From Wenyingzhuangia gilva (GTDB taxonomy: Bacteria; Bacteroidota; Bacteroidia; Flavobacteriales; Flavobacteriaceae): a DNA stretch of 64,000 nt. How positions within the stretch are numbered: the first letter of the stretch is position 1; each line of letters begins with the position of its first letter. The position numbers and the translations under genes are program-made. Positions 18,223 to 27,547 of this stretch are shown here, in pieces. The notes under the pieces are model-generated. The model was not told the origin of the DNA and ran no database searches. It worked only from the letters and a program-made list of their open reading frames with translations. The DNA lies in NCBI RefSeq assembly GCF_030519655.1, contig NZ_JAUMIT010000001.1:434001-498000 (forward strand), in the 5' to 3' direction.

Positions 18223-19341
18223 TTAAACTTCTACAAAATACGTATCTGCATCTTCTGGATTGTATGGTTCATTTATCCAAAAGTTTGTATATAAGGTTTC
18301 TTCTCCTATATTTTTTATATTATGTGTATACCATATTGGCATATCAACATAGGAAGGCTGCTCACCATCTAAATAAAAATCAAGAACTTCATCGGTCCCT
18401 ATACGTCTTAATTGAATCAATGCTTTTCCTTTGATGACGGCAAAACGTTCTATTTTTCTTGTGTGAAAATGATTTCCTCTAGTAATTCCTGGTACAGTTG
18501 TAGAAAATGATACCTGACCTCCTATTCCTAAACGAATCACTTCTACAAAGGATCCTCTTGGATCTGTATGTTTAGTAAACTTTACAGGAAAATAAGTTTT
18601 GATAGGCATCGCACATCTGAAAGTGTTGAATAAATTCAACTCAAACGAATTATTTAATAAGGGTATTTCTCCATTATTCTGGTATTGATTCTTAAATTTC
18701 TTAAGTAATACTAATAATTCCGAAACCTTTGCTTCCTTAGAATGAGGAACTACATAAATATTTTCTTCAATCTTATTTTTTATAAAATTGATTATTTTAT
18801 CTATCAACTCACCCACATAAATTAATTTTAATTCTCCATCAACTTGTATCGTTGGAGTTTCTCCATTGGCTAATTGATGCGAAAATGTGGCCACTACTGA
18901 ATTATAGAAAGGTTTTCCAAACGGGCCAAACACATTAGGGATTATTAAACCTGTAAATACTGCTCCAACTTTGTTTGCCCAATTTATTAGAAGTTCTCTA
19001 CCCTCTTTCTTAGATTTTCCGTATAAATTATTTTTCTCTTCTTGAGAAGAAGATGATAATAAAATATGTGGCTTACTCCCTGTTCTTTCTAAGGAAGAAA
19101 CTAGTTTTTTTACCAAGCTGATATTTGTTTCGTAAATAACTGCTGGATTTTCATGTCGATTCATTGCTGCTAAATGGACTATTACATCGCATTTAGAAAC
19201 AAATTCATCTAATAAAATCTCATTAGAAAAAAACTTCCTTTCATAATCAATTAATACAAAATCGTGTGGACTTAAACTAATTGTATTATATAAATGGGTT
19301 CCTACAAAACCTTGTTGTCCCGTTATCCCTATTTTTAACAT
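18223..19341 (-). CDS. capF: CapF-like bifunctional SDR-cupin
   Basis: 372 residues. An N-terminal SDR domain (GITGQQGFVGTHL; Tyr-x3-Lys in YGKSK) is followed from about residue 250 by a cupin: TDPRGSFVEVIRLGIGGQ, GNHFHTRKIERFAV with metal-ligand His, and YTHNIKNIGEE. This fusion is specific to CapF/WbjC/FnlB, which epimerises at C3 in the cupin and reduces C4 in the SDR, giving UDP-N-acetyl-L-talosamine in the FucNAc pathway. It is between the cupin gene and CapG in one operon. Confidence 0.92.
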   Translation of the reverse strand: MLKIGITGQQGFVGTHLYNTISLSPHDFVLIDYERKFFSNEILLDEFVSKCDVIVHLAAMNRHENPAVIYETNISLVKKLVSSLERTGSKPHILLSSSSQEEKNNLYGKSKKEGRELLINWANKVGAVFTGLIIPNVFGPFGKPFYNSVVATFSHQLANGETPTIQVDGELKLIYVGELIDKIINFIKNKIEENIYVVPHSKEAKVSELLVLLKKFKNQYQNNGEIPLLNNSFELNLFNTFRCAMPIKTYFPVKFTKHTDPRGSFVEVIRLGIGGQVSFSTTVPGITRGNHFHTRKIERFAVIKGKALIQLRRIGTDEVLDFYLDGEQPSYVDMPIWYTHNIKNIGEETLYTNFWINEPYNPEDADTYFVEV

Positions 19342-19347
19342 TTTTAT

Positions 19348-19773
19348 TTAATTTATATCCTCAAAATATTTAATATCGTACCTATACTCATCTTTTATAC
19401 TACCTAACAAATAGTCTGACATTACTAATAATTTAGCATTCTCTTTGGTTGACTGAATACTACTTATATAGCCTGCAGGCACATGCAATACACTCATATT
19501 ACTTGCAGAAATTTGAAATTCCATCACTTCTAAATCCTTAGAGGGACTTTCCCAGTTATCAACTGCCAATAATTTAATCAAAAATTCTCCACATATAACA
19601 GAAAACCAGCGTTGTTCTATTTTATGCCCTTGCCACCCTCTTATTAACTCTGGACTTTTATTTTTTATTATATACATACGTTTGATTTCTGTTGCATCAA
19701 AATCGTTGTTATACAACAACAAACCTCTTTCGTCAGAAAAACTTCCTCCTTTAATTAAAATAGGTTTTGGCAT
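19348..19773 (-). CDS. Cupin sugar isomerase/epimerase-like protein (WxcM/RmlC-like)
   Basis: 141 residues forming one small cupin barrel: GGSFSDERGLLLYNNDFDATEIKRMY, GWQGHKIEQRWFSVICGEF and VLHVPAGYISSIQS. The layout resembles FdtA/QdtA/WxcM and WbuC-type cupins of nucleotide-sugar clusters. It sits between CapE- and CapF-like genes (10 and 6 bp spacers), so it is an extra member of the FucNAc cassette. The usual catalytic His-Asp pair of RmlC is not evident, and the reaction is unknown. Confidence 0.75.
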   Translation of the reverse strand: MPKPILIKGGSFSDERGLLLYNNDFDATEIKRMYIIKNKSPELIRGWQGHKIEQRWFSVICGEFLIKLLAVDNWESPSKDLEVMEFQISASNMSVLHVPAGYISSIQSTKENAKLLVMSDYLLGSIKDEYRYDIKYFEDIN

Positions 19774-19783
19774 TTTTTAAAAT

Positions 19784-20794
19784 TTATTTTAACAGTTCGT
19801 TTTTGATAATTTCTAAATTCAACAACATCTTTTTCACCTCCTCAACATTTTGTTGCTTGGTGTTGTGTGAATGATAATCTTCTATAAGTGCAATATTTTG
19901 TTCTCCTTCCGAAAAATAACGTGCATAATTTAAATCTCTATTGTCGGCTGGAATTCGATAAAAATCTCCCATATCCTCTGCTTTGATCATCTCTTCACGT
20001 GTACACAAAGTTTCATATAATTTCTCTCCATGACGAGTCCCTATTATTTTTACATCATTCTTGGCCTTGAAGATTTCTTTGATCGCTTTTGCCAGGTCTC
20101 CAATAGTACTTGCTGGGGCTTTGTTTACAAACAAATCTCCAGAATTACCATGTTCAAAAGCGAATAAAACCAATTCTACAGCCTCTTCTAAAGACATTAA
20201 AAAACGGGTCATATTAGGATCTGTTATCGTTATATCATTTCCTTCTTTTATTTGTTTTAAAAACAAAGGAATTACAGAACCTCTTGAAGCCATTACATTC
20301 CCATATCTAGTTAAACAAACCGTTGTGTCTCTTAAATTTCGTGAAGCAGCAATGGCTACTTTTTCCATTAAAGCCTTTGATATTCCCATAGCATTAATTG
20401 GATAAGCTGCTTTGTCTGTGCTTAAACAAATTACTTTATTTACTTTATTGGCTCCAGCTGCATCAATTACATTCTGTGTTCCCATCACGTTTGTTTTGGT
20501 TGCCTCTAAAGGAAAGAATTCACATGATGGCACTTGCTTTAAAGCAGCTGCATGAAAGACATAATCAACACCTCTCATTGCTTTTTCAACAGCATTATAA
20601 TCACGAACATCACCTATATAGAATTTTAATTTTTCATTTCTAAGTTGATTACGCATATCATCTTGTTTTTTTTCATCACGAGAAAAAATTCGAATCTCAC
20701 TAAAATGATCTGTTGCTAAAAAACGATTTAAAACTGCATTCCCAAACGAACCAGTTCCTCCTGTAATTAAAAGTGTTTTATTTTGTATTTTCAT
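19784..20794 (-). CDS. capE: UDP-GlcNAc 4,6-dehydratase/5-epimerase, CapE/FnlA-like
   Basis: 336 residues. GGTGSFGN (12-19), DVRDY (62-66) and HAAALKQVPSCEFFP (81-95) mark the FlaA1/CapE SDR group. The catalytic Tyr of ordinary SDRs is replaced: Met136-x3-Lys140 in AMGISK, as in CapE/FnlA. This is the first step toward UDP-L-FucNAc and acts on UDP-GlcNAc in the cytoplasm. It begins 20 bp after the GT8 gene and heads the CapE-cupin-CapF-CapG cassette. Confidence 0.93.
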   Translation of the reverse strand: MKIQNKTLLITGGTGSFGNAVLNRFLATDHFSEIRIFSRDEKKQDDMRNQLRNEKLKFYIGDVRDYNAVEKAMRGVDYVFHAAALKQVPSCEFFPLEATKTNVMGTQNVIDAAGANKVNKVICLSTDKAAYPINAMGISKALMEKVAIAASRNLRDTTVCLTRYGNVMASRGSVIPLFLKQIKEGNDITITDPNMTRFLMSLEEAVELVLFAFEHGNSGDLFVNKAPASTIGDLAKAIKEIFKAKNDVKIIGTRHGEKLYETLCTREEMIKAEDMGDFYRIPADNRDLNYARYFSEGEQNIALIEDYHSHNTKQQNVEEVKKMLLNLEIIKNELLK

Positions 20795-20813
20795 ATTCTT
20801 CGTTTTAACAGTT

Positions 20814-21749
20814 TTATCTCATTTTCTTTATTAAGAACCTGATATATTCCAAGGATATGTTTGGAATATATTGATAAAGAAACTTGATTGTACGCAATCT
20901 TAGATTCATTTTTTTATTCTGCAAAGGAATGTCTTTCCAGTATGATATTGATTTATAATACAGGTATTTTTCTTTCATTGGATGTGTACAATTTACATCC
21001 CAAGGTCTATTGTAGAATCCCGACAAATAATGAATAATAACAGGTTTCTTTATAGCCTCATTTATACATTTTTTTGTATAAAATTTATCTAAGTCTAAAA
21101 ACGGGTTGTGTTTGTATGTAATTAAACCACTCATTAAATTGTATTTGGGATGAATTACCTTTATCCTATTTTTACATACTTTATTTATAACTCCTTCACT
21201 AAGTACAGGAGGATTTCCATGATAACTATTTATACAATTTATAAACTTCTGTTTTATATTTTGTTTTCTAAATTCCTTTAGGTTAATCAAAACAATCCCA
21301 TCATTTATAAATCTATCTTTTTTATTTAAATTTAGCTTTGGTTTTGCCTCTACACTGTAAGTTTCTACTCCTGCAACCAAATTTTCTTCTAAGTCGATGT
21401 TCCAAAAATCAATTAATGAATCATTAATTATTGTGTCACTATCAATGTATAAAATTTTATCAATATTGGGAATTCCAGAAAAAAACAATTTTGAATACAC
21501 TGTTTCAATATGACGTCCCAAGGCATTTATTTTCAGTTCCGAACACAATTCATGAAACGGTATACAAATTAAACTCCTTTGATAAGAATGAATTAATTTT
21601 TCTATGGAAGCTATTGATTTTTTTGAGACATTCTTTTCAATAAAATAAATATTAATTTCTTTAAACTCCTTATTGTTTTCTAGTAAAGATAGTATTGAAA
21701 TACCTGTATGATGTATATACGCTTCATCACAAGAATAGGCTATATTCAT
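20814..21749 (-). CDS. Glycosyltransferase family 8
   Basis: 311 residues. MNIAYSCDEAYIHHTGISILSLLENN is the GT8 N-terminus; YIDSDTII (about 98-105) carries the metal-binding DxD, and HYLSGFYNRPW near 252-262 corresponds to the C-terminal His-x-x-Gly-KPW-like motif. The N-terminal and metal sites are intact. GT8 enzymes of LPS or capsule loci transfer galactose or glucose with retention. It lies 2 bp downstream of the EpsG-like polymerase gene. Confidence 0.9.
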   Translation of the reverse strand: MNIAYSCDEAYIHHTGISILSLLENNKEFKEINIYFIEKNVSKKSIASIEKLIHSYQRSLICIPFHELCSELKINALGRHIETVYSKLFFSGIPNIDKILYIDSDTIINDSLIDFWNIDLEENLVAGVETYSVEAKPKLNLNKKDRFINDGIVLINLKEFRKQNIKQKFINCINSYHGNPPVLSEGVINKVCKNRIKVIHPKYNLMSGLITYKHNPFLDLDKFYTKKCINEAIKKPVIIHYLSGFYNRPWDVNCTHPMKEKYLYYKSISYWKDIPLQNKKMNLRLRTIKFLYQYIPNISLEYIRFLIKKMR

Positions 21750-21751
21750 TA

Positions 21752-22918
21752 TTATTTCTTTTTAAGTTGAAATTTATTTTGCTCAATTACTAACTTCTCT
21801 CTAGTCTCATCTATTTCCTTATCAAAAATTGAATAGTAAGGGTACCACCTACTATACCATCTCGATGATTCTACAAATTGTGAGGTATCTGAAAAATAAG
21901 CATTCATATGAATTACTGAGAAAATTATAAAAGTTAGTATACCACTTGTCAATCCAACTTGTTTAAGCTTACCTTTTCTGTAAACCCCATGTATAATTTC
22001 AGCTATAAAAAGAAACAAAATAGGTGTTAGGTAATTTAAGAATCTAAAAAAAATAAAGAAAAAAGACGTTGAAGCCCCAATCAGGATGTAAACATTCAAA
22101 AAATTATTTAAGTTAGATTCAATTTTCAAATAATAATTAGATATTTTATAAATCACCCATGGGTATAAAATATATAGAACTAAAATTGATATTAACCCGT
22201 AAAATGTAGGTTTGTAATCAAGATATAATTTTATACTTTCTACGAGACCTCCTCCAACATTTAATGAAAATAAAATTTTAATAAAAAAAACACCAAAAAT
22301 TACTCCTAAAATAAAAATTATTAAAGCTCTTGATAAATTAAATTTTAATTTTAACAGTAAAGGAATTACAAATAGTACTATGGCAGAAAAGTGGACGGAT
22401 AAAGCTAGTAATGAAATTATATAATAAGCAACCCATTTTTTATTTTTTATGAATTTAATTGAATATAAAAAAATAGCAACAGCGATTGACTCTCTTAATA
22501 TTTCAAAATTAAAATACCCATAATATCCAATATAATAAAGCAATATTGCTGTAAATATATATTTGGTATTTGATTTTATAAAATTAAAAATCAACGTATT
22601 AATTATTATTGCATGAAGTAATTGGATCATGTAAAATTCTTCTGTAATAGACTTTGAAACTGCAACAAAAAATATCCAAAGCGGTTGAAGCTTTTCATTA
22701 ATAGCATGATTACTCCCTAATTCAGATAACGAAGGTAATCTTGGATGAACAATCATATACATTAAAGTATCCCCCCCAACTCTGTATCTAAATCCTGACA
22801 GACAAATCAATCCAATCAAAACTATGTAATACACCATTTTTTTTCCTGATTTGACCTTTAAAAAATCATATATCAAAGTAAAAAATAGAAGTAAAAATAA
22901 GATAATAAAATAAATCAT
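21752..22918 (-). CDS. EpsG-like polysaccharide polymerase, second Wzy
   Basis: 388 residues, about ten membrane helices. The segment CLSGFRYRVGGDTLMYM near 40-56 is the hallmark of the EpsG family (PF14897), which acts as Wzy-type polymerase. The gene start overlaps the stop of the flippase gene by 4 bp (ATGA type), showing tight coupling to the second Wzx. It presumably polymerises the part-B repeat units in the periplasm. Confidence 0.85.
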   Translation of the reverse strand: MIYFIILFLLLFFTLIYDFLKVKSGKKMVYYIVLIGLICLSGFRYRVGGDTLMYMIVHPRLPSLSELGSNHAINEKLQPLWIFFVAVSKSITEEFYMIQLLHAIIINTLIFNFIKSNTKYIFTAILLYYIGYYGYFNFEILRESIAVAIFLYSIKFIKNKKWVAYYIISLLALSVHFSAIVLFVIPLLLKLKFNLSRALIIFILGVIFGVFFIKILFSLNVGGGLVESIKLYLDYKPTFYGLISILVLYILYPWVIYKISNYYLKIESNLNNFLNVYILIGASTSFFFIFFRFLNYLTPILFLFIAEIIHGVYRKGKLKQVGLTSGILTFIIFSVIHMNAYFSDTSQFVESSRWYSRWYPYYSIFDKEIDETREKLVIEQNKFQLKKK

Positions 22919-24300
22919 ACTTTTATATTCAGAATATTAAATATCAGTTTTTTAAAAAATATTATGTTAATAAATAACATTGAAATTGTTAAAACAGTTA
23001 TTTTTATGAAAAGGGTATGGTGAATCATATAAACAAACCAAAAAAGGCTAAGAATACTAATTAGATATAAGACCTCTTTTGAGACTTCTTCCTTTTTAAT
23101 TTTAAAACAACTTATAGGAAATATTGTCCAAATATAAATTGAAATTACCGAGGCTATTGCAATACTTATTAAAGATTCCAAATAAAAATAGAGAATGATA
23201 TTTAATAACACTGCAAACATTAAATAGATTAAAGTATCATACAAAAACTTCTTTTCTTTTTTCTGAACTTTGTATAGATTGATATATATAGATTTGATGA
23301 TCATCATCCCTGGAATTGAGGTCATCAGGACAGCCGTAATAGGTAATGAATCTATATATTTTGGTAGAAATGTTTTGATTATTATTTGAAGAAAAAAAAA
23401 ACCTGCTAAAGAAAAACTACTAATTATATATAAAATGTTTTTATACTTAAGAATCTGTTCTACTTTATTATTTCTGGATATATAAGGGTAAAATGTTTTA
23501 TTAATAGCCCCTATAAATATCATTACAAAACCAATTAATGATATTCCTAACGAATATTTAGCAAAACCTTCATTGTTTGTTAAAAACTTAGCTCCCCATT
23601 TACCAATGTCAAAAAACATTGTAAATAGAACATTCCCCAACATTATGAAAAAGCCAGACATAAAGATTGCTTTATATAATTTAAAACTACCTTTTAATGC
23701 AAGTGACTTCTTATCTATAACGAAGGAAAAATTAGAATATATTCTATAATTTCTTTCTAAAAACAAGATTGAAATTAAGTAACTAATTATTGTTGAAATA
23801 ATGTAAACTCTATAATCAACTACTTCTATAAAAACTAAAATAAGTGTTAAAACTAGATTGATCAGAGGAACAAGTATTGTTGTTTTTGAATACTCTTTAA
23901 ACTCTCCTATCGCCTGAAAATAATACAGAAAAAAAGACTGAAGGTTGATTGGAAGAATTGCTAAACCAAGTAATAAAATGATGTTATTATTGATGATTAG
24001 CCCAATCCCAACAAACAATGACAATATGATTAATTGAAAGGTTATAAAAAAATTATGAAAACTATTAAATTCTACTTTATCAATATCTTCACGAGTTTTC
24101 CCACCATATTTGATATTTAAACCATCCACAAAACCTAAATGTAAAAAACCAATAAAGCTAGCATATAAAGTATATGTTTTAAGTTCAGAAAAGCTACCAA
24201 TTGACAACACATATGGTAAGACAATACCATTTACAATACTTGAAAGCATCACTACTAAATTAGCCCCCGATACTCTTAACAAATCTTTCTTTAACCCCAT
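22915..24300 (-). CDS. Polysaccharide flippase-like membrane protein, copy 2
   Basis: 461 residues with 12-14 membrane helices. The N-terminus LKKDLLRVSGANLVVMLSSIVNGIVLPYVLS and helix spacing fit Wzx-type MOP exporters, though sequence similarity to copy 1 is low. It is the first gene of part B; 171 bp without a gene separate it from manA. Coupled by a 4-bp overlap to the EpsG-like polymerase. Confidence 0.82.
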   Translation of the reverse strand: MGLKKDLLRVSGANLVVMLSSIVNGIVLPYVLSIGSFSELKTYTLYASFIGFLHLGFVDGLNIKYGGKTREDIDKVEFNSFHNFFITFQLIILSLFVGIGLIINNNIILLLGLAILPINLQSFFLYYFQAIGEFKEYSKTTILVPLINLVLTLILVFIEVVDYRVYIISTIISYLISILFLERNYRIYSNFSFVIDKKSLALKGSFKLYKAIFMSGFFIMLGNVLFTMFFDIGKWGAKFLTNNEGFAKYSLGISLIGFVMIFIGAINKTFYPYISRNNKVEQILKYKNILYIISSFSLAGFFFLQIIIKTFLPKYIDSLPITAVLMTSIPGMMIIKSIYINLYKVQKKEKKFLYDTLIYLMFAVLLNIILYFYLESLISIAIASVISIYIWTIFPISCFKIKKEEVSKEVLYLISILSLFWFVYMIHHTLFIKITVLTISMLFINIIFFKKLIFNILNIKV

Positions 24301-24471
24301 ACTACCTAAACCACACTTTTGTTGAGTTTATTATTTATTTTAACATCATTAAGAATGAAACTTCAATCATTAGTATTTTTGATTTAATTAGGATTATTGA
24401 CTTCAACATCTATTCTTAAATTATCTTTAAAAATATACATATTTCATCGAAAAACGATCAATTATTCTTCA

Positions 24472-25443
24472 TTATTTAACATACACCTCAAGTAATTCTA
24501 TTTCTTGTGACTTGACAACAATTTCCTTTGTATTTGCAGGAATTAAAACGGTTTCACCTCTTTTGATTTCTTCTTTTTCAGCTCCTAATGAAATGGTTCC
24601 TGCTCCTCCCACACAAATATAGACTGTAAATGATGTTACACTAGATAAGTCTCTCGTAAACAAATCATTAACTTTGATATAATTTGTCGTAAAATATTCA
24701 CAAGATGCTATGTTTGAAGGTTGATTGACTTCTTTTTGATATTTACATTTGTTTGCACCCACCGCATTATAATCCAATGCTTCTAATGCTAAGTCTGTAT
24801 GTAATTCTCTCTCATTTCCCTGGTCATCTACCCTGTCCCAATCGTAAATACGATAAGTTATGTCTGAAGTTTGTTGAATTTCTGCTATTAAACAACCTGC
24901 TCCAATGGCATGTACCAACCCTTCTTTGATGAAAAAAGAATCTCCTTTGGTTACTTTTTCAAAGTTTAGTTTTTCTAAAATATTTTTATTTTCAATGGCT
25001 TGCTTGTATTTTACAGGCGTCATTGCCTCTGAAAAACCGATATTTAGTTCAGAACTCTGATCCGCATCCATCACATACCACATCTCTGTTTTCCCGAAAG
25101 AATTGTGTAACTTTTTGGCTATTTCATCGTTGGGATGTAGTTGGATTGATAAATTTTCTTTGGCGTCGATGAATTTAAATAGTAGCGGAAATTTGTTTCC
25201 GAATTGCTCATATATTTTATCACCAACCAAGTCTCCTTTATATTTTTCGATTAACTCCGTTAATAACAACCCTTTTAATGCTCCGTTAGACACTTGAGAA
25301 ATATCTCCATCCACAGAAGACAACTCCCAACTTTCTCCAATGTTGTTTAAAGAGGTTTTTTTATTTAGTACTGTTTTTAATTTTTCACCTCCCCAAATTT
25401 TATCTTTTAGAATTGGGGTAAATTTTATTGGATAGTTTATCAT
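24472..25443 (-). CDS. manA: Mannose-6-phosphate isomerase, class I
   Basis: 323 residues. Interconverts fructose-6-phosphate and mannose-6-phosphate, feeding GDP-mannose and then GDP-fucose. Marks: WGGEKL near the start, the Zn-binding QLHPND at about 101-106, then EGLVHAIGAGCLIAEIQQTSD in which His and Glu complete the site. The length is the short bacterial (Bacillus-like) form. With manC (30563-31585), gmd and fcl it completes a GDP-L-fucose route in this window. Confidence 0.95.
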   Translation of the reverse strand: MINYPIKFTPILKDKIWGGEKLKTVLNKKTSLNNIGESWELSSVDGDISQVSNGALKGLLLTELIEKYKGDLVGDKIYEQFGNKFPLLFKFIDAKENLSIQLHPNDEIAKKLHNSFGKTEMWYVMDADQSSELNIGFSEAMTPVKYKQAIENKNILEKLNFEKVTKGDSFFIKEGLVHAIGAGCLIAEIQQTSDITYRIYDWDRVDDQGNERELHTDLALEALDYNAVGANKCKYQKEVNQPSNIASCEYFTTNYIKVNDLFTRDLSSVTSFTVYICVGGAGTISLGAEKEEIKRGETVLIPANTKEIVVKSQEIELLEVYVK

Positions 25444-25487
25444 TTTCGGTTATCAGTTGTTGGTTTTTATTATTTATTTTACTTAAT

Positions 25488-25541
25488 CTGTTCTCGATAC
25501 TAATTTCTTCACTGCGTTACGAAATTCACTCGAACTGACAT
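25488..25541 (+). repeat. Hairpin-type interspersed repeat, copy 1
   Basis: Left arm GTTCTCGATACTAATTTC and right arm GAAATTCACTCGAAC are imperfect inverted copies, followed by TGACAT. The same 50-55 bp unit, in the same orientation, recurs at 25805, 27462, 30010 and 37011, with a truncated form near 37251. Confidence 0.8.
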
Positions 25542-25609
25542 TGTTTTATTTAACTTTTATCACAACTATTTTCTTTATCATAAAACAACATTCCTTTTAG
25601 ATTTCTTCT

Positions 25610-25760
25610 TCTATTACTTTTTCTTGATAAAAAGTAACCAAAAATCAAGACTTCACAAACATTGCTAAATCTCGAAGATCATTTGCTAAAATAAAAGAAC
25701 TCCCCGATGGAACATCGGACTCAAACAACTTTTATTTTTACGCAAATTTCTCTTGTGATT
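25610..25760. repeat. Long interspersed repeat, copy 1
   Basis: Begins with a TTTTTCTTGAT...ATCAAGA inverted pair and continues through AAAAGAACTC and CAAACAACTTTT to TTTTTACG. The whole block is recognisably related to 33070-33215, and its first part also to 33369-33410. Confidence 0.65.
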
Positions 25761-25804
25761 ATTACGCAATAACTGTGTATGTCGGAGTTTCATTTAAATT
25801 ATTT

Positions 25805-25860
25805 CTGTTCTCGATACAATTTTATTTCGTTTTACTTCATAAAATCACTCGAACTGACAT
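25805..25860 (+). repeat. Hairpin-type interspersed repeat, copy 2 (diverged)
   Basis: Starts CTGTTCTCGATAC and ends TCACTCGAACTGACAT like copy 1; the central part has diverged. Confidence 0.7.
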
Positions 25861-25901
25861 TGTTTGTTCGAAGATTTACTTGTTTTTCTATATTTCCTCT
25901 G

Positions 25902-26056
25902 CATCTCGACTTACTGCGACAAGCTCAGTACAGGCCGCTCGATGACCTATTTTAGACTTACGTAGACTAGACTCAGCTAACTTTATTCAATAATGACATC
26001 TCGACTACGCTCGATGACCATAGTTCGACAAGCTCAGCACAAGCTACTCGATGACC
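25902..26056. repeat. GCTCGATGACC-type repeat cluster
   Basis: Three related elements in 155 bp: CATCTCGACT...GACAAGCTCAG...CGCTCGATGACC (25902-25947), CATCTCGACTACGCTCGATGACC compressed into 24 bp (25997-26020), and TTCGACAAGCTCAGCAC...CTCGATGACC (26024-26056). Similar units lie at 33573-33610, 33798-33820, 34069-34090, 34232-34278, 36907-36950 and 37381-37425. Confidence 0.75.
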
Positions 26057-26067
26057 GACCTATTAAA

Positions 26068-27393
26068 TTAGGCTTTTCCGATTTGGTAATATTCAAATCC
26101 TTCTTTTTCTATTTCAAATACTCCGTATTGATTTCTACCATCAAATACTACCGGAGATTTTAATAAGGCCTTGATTTCCATGAAATCTGGAGATCTAAAC
26201 TCTTTCCATTCCGTTAATAAAATCATGGCATCTGCACTCTCTAACGCTTGGTATTTAGAAGAAACATACTCTAAACTCTCTACTCCTTTTAAATAAAACT
26301 CTTGTGCTTCGTGCATGGCTTTTGGATCGTAAGCTTTTATTTTTGCTCCACGTTTTACCAATTCTTTGATTACATAAATTGCTGGTGCTTCTCTCATATC
26401 ATCCGTTCCCGGCTTGAAAGACAATCCCCAAACACCAAAAGTAAATCCAGATAAATCCTCGCCAAATCTTGCAATTACTTTGTTAGAAATCACAAATTTT
26501 TGTGTATCATTTACCTCTTCTACCGAAGTAATTAACTTTGCTTTGTATCCGTTTTCTTCTGCAATTTTCTTTAAAGCTTTTACATCTTTAGGAAAACATG
26601 ATCCTCCGTAACCCGCTCCTGGATAAATAAAACTATATCCTATTCTATTGTCTGAACCTATTCCAATTCTTACTTTGTTGGCATCTGCTCCTACTTTTTC
26701 ACAAATGTTGGCAATTTCATTCATGAATGAAATCTTTGTCGCAAGCATGGCATTGGCAGCATATTTTGTCATTTCAGCAGAACGAACATCCATTTCAATC
26801 AAACGATCATGGTTGTGAGTAAACGTTGCGTATAACTTTCTCATGACTTTAAAAGCAGCTTCTGTTTCCGCCCCTACCACTACACGATCTGGCTTCATAA
26901 AGTCATTTACTGCCGCTCCTTCTTTTAAAAACTCTGGATTAGACACCACATGAAATTCAATATCTACCCCTCTTTTGTCTAAAGCCTCTTTTATGGTGGC
27001 TTTTACTTTGTCTGCTGTTCCAATAGGCACTGTAGATTTGTCTATTACTACTAATGGCTTGGTCATTTCTTCTCCAATTTGCTTGGCTACTGCCAACACA
27101 TATTGTAAGTCTGCAGACCCATCATCTCCCATAGGCGTTCCTACCGCAATAAAAGCAACTTCGGAATTCTCTAAGCCTTCTTTGATGGCAGTGCTAAAGC
27201 TTAGGTTTCCTAATTCTACATTCTTTTTTACCAAAGGCTCTAACCCTGGTTCGTAAATTGGAATGATCCCGTTTTTTAGGGCGTCTACCTTTTTTTGATC
27301 AATATCTATACAAGTTACCTTGTTTCCCATTTCAGAAAAACAAGTTCCCGTAACCAGCCCTACATATCCTGTTCCTACTACTGTAATGTTCAT
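26068..27393 (-). CDS. ugd: UDP-glucose 6-dehydrogenase
   Basis: 441 residues. Oxidises UDP-glucose to UDP-glucuronate with two NAD. Marks: GTGYVGLVTGTCFSEMGN (7-24), EFLKEGAAVNDFMKPDRVV, and GGSCFPKDVKAL with the catalytic Cys (about 262-273). The product is the substrate for the CapI-like 4-epimerase at 31591-32631. It is preceded (27403-27538) by heptads and a hairpin repeat, so it may be transcribed alone or read through from the WbpA-like gene. Confidence 0.95.
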   Translation of the reverse strand: MNITVVGTGYVGLVTGTCFSEMGNKVTCIDIDQKKVDALKNGIIPIYEPGLEPLVKKNVELGNLSFSTAIKEGLENSEVAFIAVGTPMGDDGSADLQYVLAVAKQIGEEMTKPLVVIDKSTVPIGTADKVKATIKEALDKRGVDIEFHVVSNPEFLKEGAAVNDFMKPDRVVVGAETEAAFKVMRKLYATFTHNHDRLIEMDVRSAEMTKYAANAMLATKISFMNEIANICEKVGADANKVRIGIGSDNRIGYSFIYPGAGYGGSCFPKDVKALKKIAEENGYKAKLITSVEEVNDTQKFVISNKVIARFGEDLSGFTFGVWGLSFKPGTDDMREAPAIYVIKELVKRGAKIKAYDPKAMHEAQEFYLKGVESLEYVSSKYQALESADAMILLTEWKEFRSPDFMEIKALLKSPVVFDGRNQYGVFEIEKEGFEYYQIGKA

Positions 27394-27402
27394 ATATTTT
27401 AG

Positions 27403-27430
27403 TTTTTCGATGACCGATGGTCGATTTTCG
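27403..27430. repeat. CG-phased 7-bp array upstream of ugd
   Basis: Four heptads ending in CG: TTTTTCG, ATGACCG, ATGGTCG, ATTTTCG, ten bases upstream of the ugd start. Three more (TCATTCG, ATTTTCG, ATGGTCG) lie at 27518-27538, beyond the hairpin repeat at 27462-27515. Confidence 0.75.
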
Positions 27431-27461
27431 GTTGTCTATTTATATTTTTTTATTTCTGTAC

Positions 27462-27515
27462 CTGTTCTCGATACTAATTCCTCCACTTTGTTTCGAAATT
27501 CACTCGAACTGACAT
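27462..27515 (+). repeat. Hairpin-type interspersed repeat, copy 3
   Basis: CTGTTCTCGATACTAATTC, then CGAAATTCACTCGAACTGACAT, in the spacer between ugd and the WbpA-like gene. Flanked on both sides by CG-phased heptads. Confidence 0.8.
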
Positions 27516-27547
27516 AATCATTCGATTTTCGATGGTCGTTTTTAATT

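Larger units (their letters stand above)
25444..26067. repeat. Repeat island between manA and ugd
   Basis: 624 bp without a credible gene. Contents in order: three heptads (GTTATCA, GTTGTTG, GTTTTTA) at 25449-25469; a hairpin repeat at 25488-25541; a long interspersed block at about 25610-25760 that is related to 33070-33215; a second hairpin repeat at 25805-25860; and CTCGACT/GCTCGATGACC-type elements at 25902-25947, 25997-26020 and 26024-26056. Confidence 0.8.
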
